From JAHILA01 sp035528175 (GTDB lineage: Bacteria; Patescibacteriota; Minisyncoccia; RBG-13-40-8-A): DNA of 29,438 bases. Positions 6,582-13,426 of this stretch are shown piece by piece. The translations under genes and the position numbers were made by a program. The notes beneath the pieces were generated by a model. That model worked only from the letters and a program-made list of their open reading frames with translations, searched no databases and was not told the origin of the DNA. Each line of letters begins with the position of its first letter. The stretch's first letter is position 1. Where the stretch lies: assembly GCA_035528175.1 (NCBI GenBank), contig DATKZC010000015.1:1-29438 (forward strand), given 5' to 3'.

Positions 6582-7259
6582 ATGATAGAATTCAAAAATG
6601 TTTCAAAATTTTACGATGATTGCGCAGCATTGGATAAAGTGACTTTCAGTATCAAACCAAAAGAGTTTGTTTGTATTGTTGGACGTTCGGGAGCTGGCAA
6701 GACAACGCTTTTAAAACTTTTATTGAAAGAGGAAGAACCGAGCGAGGGAGAAGTTATTGTTGATAGTAGAAATGTAGGTGAATTAAAAAAGCACGACATC
6801 CCACTTTACAGGAGAAAAATTGGTTCAATATTTCAGGATTTTAAATTACTGCCTAATAAAAATGCTTATGAAAATATTGCTTTTGCAATGGAAGCAGCAG
6901 GTAAAACCGAAGAAGAAATCGCAATTGATGTCCCTCAAATTTTAAATCTTGTCGAATTAAATAGTAAAGCCAATAATTTTCCAGCCCAGCTTTCTGGCGG
7001 AGAAAAACAAAGAGTAGCAATTGGCAGGGCATTGGTGCATAAACCGGATATTTTAATGGCTGATGAGCCGACTGGAAATCTTGACCCTTTACATACATGG
7101 GATATAATAAGATTATTGTGTAGAATTAATGAATTGGGCACAACTGTGATTCTAGCTACTCATGACAGGGAAATAATTAATGCTTTAAGCAAGAGAGTAA
7201 TAAGTTTTGACCGCGGTAGTTTAGTTCGTGACGAGGAAAATGGAAGATACATCGTTTAA
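6582..7259 (+). CDS. ftsE: Cell-division ABC transporter ATP-binding protein FtsE
   Basis: 225 aa. Walker A GRSGAGKT (34-41), Q-loop Q85, signature LSGGEKQR (137-144) and Walker B with ILMADEPTGNLD (DE at 161-162) are all intact, followed by the H-loop THDRE. FtsE dimers hydrolyse ATP on the inner face of the membrane and drive FtsX, which activates peptidoglycan hydrolases at the division septum. It starts 4 bases after prfB and is followed by ftsX after 17 bases. The prfB-ftsE-ftsX order is common in Gram-positive-type bacteria. No Shine-Dalgarno is visible, so translational coupling to prfB is likely. Confidence 0.93.
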   Translation: MIEFKNVSKFYDDCAALDKVTFSIKPKEFVCIVGRSGAGKTTLLKLLLKEEEPSEGEVIVDSRNVGELKKHDIPLYRRKIGSIFQDFKLLPNKNAYENIAFAMEAAGKTEEEIAIDVPQILNLVELNSKANNFPAQLSGGEKQRVAIGRALVHKPDILMADEPTGNLDPLHTWDIIRLLCRINELGTTVILATHDREIINALSKRVISFDRGSLVRDEENGRYIV

Positions 7260-7276
7260 TTAAAATAAATTATTTT

Positions 7277-8185
7277 ATGATGGAAGCATTTAAAAGAATA
7301 GTTAAATGGGGATTGAAAAATTTTTGGCGTAATGGCTGGCTTTCTACGGCAACAATCAGTATTATGATTTTAACGCTTTTGGTAATCACGGTTTTATTGA
7401 TGGTTAATGTTGTAGCCAATGCGGTTTTGGAAAATTTGGAAAATAAAATTGATATCAGTGTTTATTTCAAATTGCAAACTCCGGAAGAGGATGTTTTGGC
7501 GGCAAAAACACAGCTGGAAAAATTAGCCGAAGTGGAAAGCATAGATTATACTTCACAAAACCAGGCATTATTAAATTTCAGGGAAAAACACAAAGACAAT
7601 CCCGTTCTGTTGCAAAGCCTGGATGAGTTGGAAACCAATCCCTTGGAAGCAAGTTTAAATATCAAGGCTAAAGAAACCAGTCAATATGCGAGCATCAACC
7701 AATTTTTGGAAAGCGTACATTATAAAGATATTATTGACAAAGTAAATTATATGCAGAATAAGGGGGTAATAGAAAAGCTAAGTAAGATTATTACTGATAT
7801 AAAAACCATTGGTTTGATGGTAAGTTTGTTATTAGCAGTAATCGTGTTTTTGGTGACTTTTAATGCTATCCGTTTAGCGATTTATAGCTCAAGGGAGGAA
7901 ATTAATGTTATGCGTTTAGTTGGAGCGAGCAACTGGTTTATTAGGGGGCCGTTTATTATTGAAGGTCTAATGTATGGAATAATTTCTACGATTATAACCC
8001 TAATTCTTCTTTATCCGACATTTTATTTTGCCTCGTCAAAAATTTCCGGCTTTCTGCCTATCGGTGACCTATTCTCGTATTTTAAAGCAAATCTACTTTC
8101 TTTGTTTTTCCTTCTTTTGGGCGTAGGACTTGTCCTGGGCACATTCAGCAGTTTCATCGCAGTGAGAAAATATTTAAAGGATTAA
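7277..8185 (+). CDS. ftsX: Cell-division membrane protein FtsX
   Basis: 302 aa. Four membrane segments at roughly 22-48, 178-202, 222-250 and 270-295, with an extracellular domain of about 130 residues between the first two. The cytoplasmic SSREEINVMRLVGAS segment after TM2 is the FtsX coupling-helix signature. Partner of FtsE; the extracellular domain normally recruits a hydrolase or its activator. It is followed after 3 bases by an M15 peptidase gene, a good candidate for the enzyme controlled by this complex. The double ATG (MM) at 7277 leaves the start uncertain by one codon. Confidence 0.92.
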   Translation: MMEAFKRIVKWGLKNFWRNGWLSTATISIMILTLLVITVLLMVNVVANAVLENLENKIDISVYFKLQTPEEDVLAAKTQLEKLAEVESIDYTSQNQALLNFREKHKDNPVLLQSLDELETNPLEASLNIKAKETSQYASINQFLESVHYKDIIDKVNYMQNKGVIEKLSKIITDIKTIGLMVSLLLAVIVFLVTFNAIRLAIYSSREEINVMRLVGASNWFIRGPFIIEGLMYGIISTIITLILLYPTFYFASSKISGFLPIGDLFSYFKANLLSLFFLLLGVGLVLGTFSSFIAVRKYLKD

Positions 8186-8188
8186 ATA

Positions 8189-8794
8189 ATGCATATACGT
8201 AAACTTTTCTATATTATTTTAATATGTTTTTTCGTGACCTGCATAGTTGGTGGGTTCTTTTTTATTGTACATAGCAATAGTGTTTCAATAAAAACCAAGG
8301 ATCCAGTCCCGATGCCTATAGAAATTAATGCTAATTTTTTAAATCAAGTTAATAAATGTTTTATTCCTATTGCCTCTCTTTATGGATATACTTTACGTAT
8401 TACATCCGGATTTCGTAGCGTGGAAGAACAAAACCAGATATACGAGCAAGGGAGAACCATAGACGGACATATTATTACTGAAGCTCCGGGAGGTAGAAGT
8501 ATTCATAATTTCGGTTTTGCAGTAGATGTGGTTGATAGGTGGAAAGAATATGATATTGATTTTGATAGATTGGGAAAAATTGCAGAATATTGTGGACTTG
8601 AACATGATGATGATGGAGATTTATCCCACTTTGAACATAGAGATGGACTTACCACGGATCAGTTTTTAGAAGGATCAAGGCCGTCTATTATGGTTTTGCC
8701 CTTTTTGCCTTGTGCGATTATAGATGAACAGGCAAAGGTAAGTCAATTATTAACATTAAAAGATTTACAAAATTGTGGTGTGCCAAAATTCTAA
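8189..8794 (+). CDS. M15 family (VanY/CwlK-like) peptidoglycan peptidase
   Basis: 201 aa. An N-terminal hydrophobic helix (about 6-27) acts as a signal anchor, placing the enzyme outside the membrane. Zinc-site motifs are SIHNFGFAVDVVD (H106, D113) and DLSHFEHR (H147), preceded by the RITSGFRSVEEQ substrate-binding segment typical of D-Ala-D-Ala carboxypeptidases and L-Ala-D-Glu endopeptidases. It would trim stem peptides in the wall. It lies 3 bases after ftsX and ends at the strong terminator. In many bacteria FtsEX controls a separate CHAP or NlpC hydrolase; here the M15 enzyme occupies that operon position. Which bond it cuts cannot be told from sequence. Confidence 0.85.
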   Translation: MHIRKLFYIILICFFVTCIVGGFFFIVHSNSVSIKTKDPVPMPIEINANFLNQVNKCFIPIASLYGYTLRITSGFRSVEEQNQIYEQGRTIDGHIITEAPGGRSIHNFGFAVDVVDRWKEYDIDFDRLGKIAEYCGLEHDDDGDLSHFEHRDGLTTDQFLEGSRPSIMVLPFLPCAIIDEQAKVSQLLTLKDLQNCGVPKF

Positions 8795-8825
8795 AAAATA
8801 CCCCCGCGTTGCGGGGGTATTTTTT
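8793..8825. terminator. Strong bidirectional terminator
   Basis: AAAAAATACCCCCGC (8793-8807), loop GTT, GCGGGGGTATTTTTT (8811-8825): a perfect 15-bp stem with A- and T-runs on either side. It separates the prfB-ftsEX operon from the converging minus-strand genes and can serve both. Confidence 0.95.
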
Positions 8826-8839
8826 ATGTTTATACAAAT

Positions 8840-9475
8840 TTATTTTGAGCGCTCAAAATAATTATAGATGAATCTGCCGAGTTTTGTTGAAACAAGCACG
8901 CCGCTGATAATGCCAAGCATATTAAATATCATGTCTAGAGTAGTGTCTTTAACGATAAACTCCCCATAATAACCGCGCATCTGTGTTCCAAGAAGAGTAT
9001 CCGCAAGAAATTCGAATATTTCCCAGATAATTCCTCCTATAAAAACTAGAGATGCTCCTAAAATGACTGATTTTTTAAAACTCCATCCATACCACTGCGA
9101 ACCAAAATAACAGATAACAATTGTGAAAATAAAAGGAACAAGAAAATGGATGAGTTTATCATATTCAAAGCCAGCCTCAGAAAGCCGGAAAAGGCCCAGC
9201 CCGCCAAGACCGCTTAGTCCCAAGCCGATGATTAAACTTACTTCAAGGAGATTTAATGATTGCTGTTTTTTGGGGTCGTCTTTTACTTTATAAATTAGGC
9301 GTGGCAGAATAATAAGAAAAGCAGATGCAAAAGCCGCCATGGCCATGAATTTCGGATTATAAAAATCAGGAAACCAAGTCCGGTTTCCAAAAAAAAGAAC
9401 CAGTCCGTTAAGCGTAAAGATACTGGCAGTAATCTCGCCATATCTTTTTTTTGTTTTACGTGTTTCGTTTTCCAT
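8840..9475 (-). CDS. YjdF-like (DUF2238) membrane protein
   Basis: 211 aa with six probable membrane helices after a short basic N-terminus. The pattern YDKLIHFLVPF, IWEIFEFLADTLLG and KDTTLDMIFNMLG fits the YjdF/DUF2238 family, in which Asp, His and Glu residues recur at helix ends. Function is not known for the family. Its first 20 bases overlap the end of the upstream isomerase-like gene, so the two are translated together. It is the last gene of the minus-strand block and ends next to the bidirectional terminator. Confidence 0.65.
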   Translation of the reverse strand: MENETRKTKKRYGEITASIFTLNGLVLFFGNRTWFPDFYNPKFMAMAAFASAFLIILPRLIYKVKDDPKKQQSLNLLEVSLIIGLGLSGLGGLGLFRLSEAGFEYDKLIHFLVPFIFTIVICYFGSQWYGWSFKKSVILGASLVFIGGIIWEIFEFLADTLLGTQMRGYYGEFIVKDTTLDMIFNMLGIISGVLVSTKLGRFIYNYFERSK

Positions 9476-10190
9476 TTATTTTTTCTAATTGTTCAATATG
9501 TAATTTTTTTATCTCAGGAAATTCCTGGGATTTATTTTCGTTATCCTGCATTATTGAAAATGTTTCCAATAATATTGTATCAGTATATCCAAATGATTTT
9601 ATTTTGGAAAGAATTTTTTTGAGCTTATCTTTATTTTTATAAAATAAGTGGTCGGAACTTCCTATATTATCATGAAGATGGATATGTCTTATTTTTGTTT
9701 TTAAAATATCAATAAATTTATCTAATTCAGAGGTTTTATTTGCGTGTCCGATATCAAGAGTGATATTAACACCAGGAATTTTTTCCAATAATTTTGATAT
9801 TGTATCCGGAGAATTATATGGCTGGTTTGTAATATTTTCAATCAATAATTCTATTCCGTTATTTTGCGAAAAAACATTTATCTCATTAAGGATTTTAGCG
9901 TTTTCTTCGATAGTCAGATTCTCAAAAGGGTGGATTGTGATTTTTTTTGCGCCTAATTTTTTTAATAGCTCAATATTTTTAATAATACTATCAAAATCAG
10001 TTATTTCCCAATGTATATGGCCAATGACTTCAAAGCTGCTTATTGCCTTTTTTAGGTCATTTAAAATATTATCAAAGGTTTTTAATAATTCTGGTTGTAT
10101 CGTAATCTCTGTAAAATCAAAATGTTTTTTTGTAAATTCAATTTCCGAGATTAAATCCGCTCGAAAACCAGACATGTATCCAAATTTCAT
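9456..10190 (-). CDS. Sugar isomerase/AP endonuclease-like TIM-barrel protein
   Basis: 244 aa from the ATG at 10190 (a TTG two codons earlier is less likely). The metal-site pattern of the xylose isomerase-like/AP endonuclease 2 superfamily is visible: Glu in ELLIENIT, Asp and His in ITLDIGHAN, the HIHLHDN strand, and Glu in ILLETFS near the end. Members isomerise or epimerise sugars and cyclitols, or cut abasic DNA as endonuclease IV. This one is shorter than endonuclease IV (~280 aa), so a sugar or small-molecule substrate is the better guess. The gene follows the unknown 261-aa gene closely and overlaps the YjdF-like gene. Confidence 0.7.
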   Translation of the reverse strand: MKFGYMSGFRADLISEIEFTKKHFDFTEITIQPELLKTFDNILNDLKKAISSFEVIGHIHWEITDFDSIIKNIELLKKLGAKKITIHPFENLTIEENAKILNEINVFSQNNGIELLIENITNQPYNSPDTISKLLEKIPGVNITLDIGHANKTSELDKFIDILKTKIRHIHLHDNIGSSDHLFYKNKDKLKKILSKIKSFGYTDTILLETFSIMQDNENKSQEFPEIKKLHIEQLEKINGKRNT

Positions 10191-10202
10191 GGTCAATTAT
10201 TT

Positions 10203-10988
10203 TTATTTTAAGTAGGTTTTTATGGAATCGTTAAATCTTTTTGCTTTTTCCTGGATTTCATGCGGGATAGTGCTTTTTAATTCCATTTCTTTAATTTGGG
10301 TTTTGATGCTTAAAACGAAATAATCGAATAATTTCTTTTCATAATCTGAGAATTTTTCTTTTTGGAATTTTTTTATCCCGTTCTCAAGGTATCTTTTCGG
10401 CAAAGCAAGGTAAAAAAGGGGAATGTTATTTAATTTTTGGAAGATTATTTTTTTGTCAGCATCCAATGCTAAGCCGTATTTAAGAAAAGCACCTCTGCTA
10501 TTTTTTCCCATAATCTTCCCTGATTTTTCTTCATAGCGTTCTCCTTTTATCTCGCTGACTTCATCAAAAGCCGAAACAATTTCACCGGTTTTTCTGTCCA
10601 GAATTACATTATCGATTCCATGGCATGTGTCGTCAGTTTCAGAAGAGCGGATGACAATAAAATCCTTGTTCATAAATTTATGGAAAATTGCGGTTTTGAG
10701 CATTTCCAGTTTTTCTCCGTCAAATTCTTTCCTGTTTTTCTCGTCGCCCCAAGTGGTTTTGTATGCTTTTATTTTATCGGCGTCTCTTTTGATTTCCTCG
10801 CTGGAATATATCTTTTTGAAGCTATTTTCGTCAATTCTGCAGTCGGCATTCACAGGAACGCCTTCTTTTTTTAATGTTTCCGAGGTTTCTTTTAAAAATA
10901 ATTCCAAATCCCTGACTTTTTCATTTTCAAAGCCTCCTTCTTGCCTGGCAAAATTTTCAAAAGTTGGATCCCCAAATTTTCTGTTCAT
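10203..10988 (-). CDS. Protein of unknown function
   Basis: 261 aa, soluble, strongly charged, without signal peptide or membrane segment. The best-looking conserved core is about residues 113-146: IRSSETDDTCHGIDNVILD, then TGEIVSAFDEV. It consists of alternating acidic residues and beta-strands and recalls a nuclease-like or metal-binding fold, but the usual D-(E/D)xK lysine is not clear, so I do not assign a function. The C-terminal third is helical and Lys/Glu-rich. It starts 15 bases after the TIR-like gene on the same strand and is likely co-transcribed with it, so the two may work together. Confidence 0.7.
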   Translation of the reverse strand: MNRKFGDPTFENFARQEGGFENEKVRDLELFLKETSETLKKEGVPVNADCRIDENSFKKIYSSEEIKRDADKIKAYKTTWGDEKNRKEFDGEKLEMLKTAIFHKFMNKDFIVIRSSETDDTCHGIDNVILDRKTGEIVSAFDEVSEIKGERYEEKSGKIMGKNSRGAFLKYGLALDADKKIIFQKLNNIPLFYLALPKRYLENGIKKFQKEKFSDYEKKLFDYFVLSIKTQIKEMELKSTIPHEIQEKAKRFNDSIKTYLK

Positions 10989-11003
10989 AGATTAAGTGGT
11001 TAA

Positions 11004-11747
11004 TTATGAAATTTTTTCTTTTTTAATCCCGAGATGTTTCATTACCTCTTTACCGAAAGAAGTCCAGTGATAGGCGTATTCTTTTTTCGTTCTATCTCGG
11101 GCGGTTTCAAAACGAAGAATTCCTAAATCCATCAATCTTAGAATGGCCAATTTTACTTCTGGATCTTTTCCTATTATTTCATCGTTAAAGTGATCTCTGT
11201 CTATTGGTTTTTCGCCATATAATCTTATCATGAGCTTGTATCCAAAACTATCTATTGTTTTAGCGGTAGTCTCTATGCGTTTACTTTTGCTCCAATCTTG
11301 ATTTTCTGTGATTATTTTTAGTATTTTTTCTAACCAATCATCATCTAAATTTCCACTATACATATTACATCGTAAGTGATTTATGTTAAACGGTATTTCG
11401 TTCTCTGATTTTTCTCTAATTAATAGTATGTCTTCTGGCTCGCGAATGGCAGTTGCGACTCCAAGTTCATAGATTACATTATCATTAGCGTGACCGGATT
11501 TGGGGTCATCTGATAAATCAAACAATAAAGTACGTGAATTTCCAATTCCATCTAAGATTTCCTGAAGTAAGTCGTTGGCAATTAATCCTTCTTTTAATCT
11601 TTTTGCACAATCAAAACCTAATTTGCGGGCAACCTTATCAATCTGTAAAAATTTTTCATCAAGATTATTATGAAACGGCATACATACGAAAAGTTGATTT
11701 TTTTGTTTTGAGGCCCAATAATTCTCAAAAAAATATTTTGGATACAT
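11004..11747 (-). CDS. TIR/nucleoside deoxyribosyltransferase-like protein with C-terminal winged helix
   Basis: 247 aa. N-terminal Rossmann-like domain (about 18-130): LFVCMPF, GFDCAKR, SRTLLFDLSDD, NVIYELGVATA and PFNINHLRC. This order (FVxMPF, DLS, NVxYELGxA, PFxxxxxR) is that of TIR-like/nucleoside 2-deoxyribosyltransferase-like domains, which cleave N-glycosidic bonds in nucleosides or NAD; E94 in YELG would be catalytic. Residues about 195-240 look like a winged helix (LAILRLMDLGILRFE…WTSFGKEVMKHLG). Similar domains occur as effectors in antiphage systems, but also in uncharacterised housekeeping proteins. Next gene: the 261-aa unknown. Role in defence is inference only. Confidence 0.6.
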   Translation of the reverse strand: MYPKYFFENYWASKQKNQLFVCMPFHNNLDEKFLQIDKVARKLGFDCAKRLKEGLIANDLLQEILDGIGNSRTLLFDLSDDPKSGHANDNVIYELGVATAIREPEDILLIREKSENEIPFNINHLRCNMYSGNLDDDWLEKILKIITENQDWSKSKRIETTAKTIDSFGYKLMIRLYGEKPIDRDHFNDEIIGKDPEVKLAILRLMDLGILRFETARDRTKKEYAYHWTSFGKEVMKHLGIKKEKIS

Positions 11748-11794
11748 TTTAATTTATACTATTAATTATAAAAATATGTGTCTTGGTTTGTTTT

Positions 11795-11844
11795 ACCGTC
11801 GCGCTGACTCGAACTGCCGGACTAGGATTTAATACGCCCTAGTC
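11795..11844 (-). pseudogene. tRNA-like 3'-half remnant
   Basis: On the minus strand the stretch has a T-loop-like TTCGAGT, a variable region and an anticodon-arm-like hairpin with T at the expected position 33. It lacks a D-arm, a matching 5' acceptor strand and a pairing T-stem. It also forms a 7-bp hairpin GACTAGG (11820-11826)/CCTAGTC (11838-11844). It could be the scar of an element that integrated at a tRNA, or chance resemblance. Confidence 0.3.
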
Positions 11845-11847
11845 TGA

Positions 11848-12450
11848 TTAAATAATTAATTTTATACTTTGAATTGCATCTTGAACACCTTGAGGAACTT
11901 TGACGCTTGCGATGTCGCCTTTTTTTGAATATTCATCAAACCTGTCAAATTCTTCTAAAATTCTCTTCGCATGCTGCAAATATTCTTCCAGGGGAATATC
12001 GGGGCTGCTGCTGTAAATTTTAATATTTGGAAATTGCTTCTCGAATGTTGCGCGAGAGCGTCTAAGGAGAGGCGGCACGGCAACGATAATAAGCGAATTG
12101 GGAAAAAAATTATTATCGTGGCAAGTTTTTATGCCGAATAAAACGTTTTCAAGCGAGTTCATTGAAAGGTCTTCCAAAATCAATGAGCTTCTTGGTATAC
12201 CGTCGCTTTCCATTAAAGAAGCATAATAACTTGCTTCACTTTCGAAATTGGGAATATTCTTACGTCCCTTGCCGGTTAAGATAATCATCTTTGCCTTTTT
12301 CAGTTTATAAAGATGCGCTGCGTGGTTGGCAATTCTTGGATCCGTATGCCCGAATACAAAAATGGCGTCTGCTTTTGGAAGTTTTTCTTCTGGTGTTTGG
12401 TCTGTGAGAAAATCCAAAACCCTTTTAAAAGAAGTTTTAATTTGTTCCAT
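11848..12450 (-). CDS. DUF218 (YdcF/SanA-like) protein
   Basis: 200 aa, no membrane segment. The DUF218 pattern is ADAIFVFGHTDPRIANHAA, then MIILTGKG, ESEASYYASLMESDGIP, LEDLSMNSLENV and VAVPPLLRRSRATFEKQF. Members are Rossmann-like; E. coli YdcF binds S-adenosylmethionine and SanA affects envelope permeability, but the reaction is unknown. The missing N-terminal anchor suggests a cytoplasmic form of the YdcF type. It lies just downstream of tRNA-Gln on the same strand (6 bases apart) and may be transcribed with it. The TIR-like gene follows after 100 bases that contain a hairpin and a tRNA-like remnant. Confidence 0.8.
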   Translation of the reverse strand: MEQIKTSFKRVLDFLTDQTPEEKLPKADAIFVFGHTDPRIANHAAHLYKLKKAKMIILTGKGRKNIPNFESEASYYASLMESDGIPRSSLILEDLSMNSLENVLFGIKTCHDNNFFPNSLIIVAVPPLLRRSRATFEKQFPNIKIYSSSPDIPLEEYLQHAKRILEEFDRFDEYSKKGDIASVKVPQGVQDAIQSIKLII

Positions 12451-12456
12451 AGATTA

Positions 12457-12527
12457 CTGCGGAACTTGGATTCGAACCAAGATACCGGCTTTCAGAGAGC
12501 CGTGTCCTACCATTAGACGATTCCGCA
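12457..12527 (-). tRNA. tRNA-Gln (CUG)
   Basis: Minus strand: acceptor TGCGGAA/TTCCGCA, discriminator G. Anticodon stem CGGCT/AGCCG with loop CTCTGAA gives anticodon CTG. T-loop TTCGAAT with stem CTTGG/CCAAG. CCA not encoded. Since gatCA is present, charging may go through Glu-tRNA-Gln. Confidence 0.95.
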
Positions 12528-12539
12528 AAGGTTTATTAA

Positions 12540-12560
12540 ATCATAGCAATTTGCTATAAT
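12540..12560. promoter_or_regulatory. Back-to-back extended -10 promoters in one palindrome
   Basis: Minus-strand TGCTATGAT (12548-12540) drives tRNA-Gln, whose 5' end is 12 bases further on. Plus-strand TGCTATAAT (12552-12560) points to the DUF4870-like gene. The two share an inverted repeat (ATAGCAA-T-TTGCTAT), so only one polymerase may bind at a time. Confidence 0.55.
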
Positions 12561-12621
12561 AAAATCAAGGAGGGAAAAGGTCAAAAATTGGATAAAAAAT
12601 AATCATTAAGTAATAAATTAT

Positions 12622-12972
12622 ATGGAAGAAAATAAAAATCAAGAGCATCAGGAACATCACGAAGAAAAGGGCAAAGGAGTAGATCCAATGGCAATTATCA
12701 GCTACATTGGTCCGCTTTGCTTTATTCCTTATTTTACTAAGGGTAGTGATGATTTTGTGAAGTTCCACGCCAAGCAAGGATTGGTTTTGTTTATATTTGA
12801 AGCGCTTACCTGGCTGGTTTTCAGAATATTGCCGTTTTGGTGGTGGTATTTATTGAACATTGTTTCGCTTGTCTGGCTGGCTTTCACGATTATTGGCATT
12901 ATCAACGTGGTCAATAAGCAGAAAAAAGAGCTTCCGATTATCGGCAGCTTGGCAGAGAAAATAAAGTTTTAG
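12622..12972 (+). CDS. DUF4870/Tic20-like small membrane protein
   Basis: 116 aa. A hydrophilic His/Glu-rich N-terminus (1-22) is followed by three or four helices. The segment ISYIGPLCFIPYFTKGSDDFVKFHAKQGLVLF is characteristic of the DUF4870/Tic20-like family: first helix, polar hairpin with FxxFHAKQG, second helix. The function is unknown in bacteria. The start codon has no Shine-Dalgarno; an AGGAGGG at 12569-12575 is too far upstream. It has its own promoter at 12552-12560 with a leader of about 55 bases and is followed 4 bases later by the HIT gene. Confidence 0.75.
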   Translation: MEENKNQEHQEHHEEKGKGVDPMAIISYIGPLCFIPYFTKGSDDFVKFHAKQGLVLFIFEALTWLVFRILPFWWWYLLNIVSLVWLAFTIIGIINVVNKQKKELPIIGSLAEKIKF

Positions 12973-12976
12973 CAAT

Positions 12977-13426
12977 ATGGAAGAATGTTTGTTTTGTAAG
13001 ATTATAAAAGGAGAAATTCCGTCATTTAAGATTTGGGAAGATGACGATTTTTTGGCAATATTAGACATAAATCCGAATACAAAGGGAATGACCTTGGTTT
13101 TGACTAAAGAGCATTATAATTCGTATGCTTTTGAAATGCCGGATGAGATTTACCAGAAATTTTTATTGGCCGCCAAAAAAGTCGCTAAAATTTTAGAAAA
13201 AGGACTTGGAGTACAACGAGTAGCAATGGTTATGGAAGGCATGGGTGTAAATCATGCACATATTAAGCTTTATCCTTTGCATGGATTGGGAGAAAAATTC
13301 ATAGAAACATGGGTGAAGGAAAAAGAATTTTTTGAAAAATATCCTGGTTATATTTCGACTATTCTTGGTCCACAAGCAGATCCTGAAGAACTTAAAAAAC
13401 TGGCAAAAAAATTGAGCAATGTTTAA
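12977..13426 (+). CDS. HIT family protein with altered third histidine
   Basis: 149 aa. CLFCKIIKGEIPSFKIWEDDDFLAILDINPNTKGMTLVLTK marks the N-terminus of HIT (histidine-triad) hydrolases, which cleave nucleoside phosphoramidates and related dinucleotides. The triad itself reads HAHIK (93-97): the first two histidines, including the nucleophilic middle one (H95), are kept, but the third is Lys. Two Cys near the N-terminus (C4, C7) might bind zinc, as in several HIT proteins. It overlaps the CapA-like gene by 8 bases. Confidence 0.85.
   Translation: MEECLFCKIIKGEIPSFKIWEDDDFLAILDINPNTKGMTLVLTKEHYNSYAFEMPDEIYQKFLLAAKKVAKILEKGLGVQRVAMVMEGMGVNHAHIKLYPLHGLGEKFIETWVKEKEFFEKYPGYISTILGPQADPEELKKLAKKLSNV

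Noticed and set aside
12569..12622. Short leader peptide after AGGAGGG at 12569-12575
   Set aside because: No start codon at suitable spacing; the only nearby candidate, a TTG, gives four codons.
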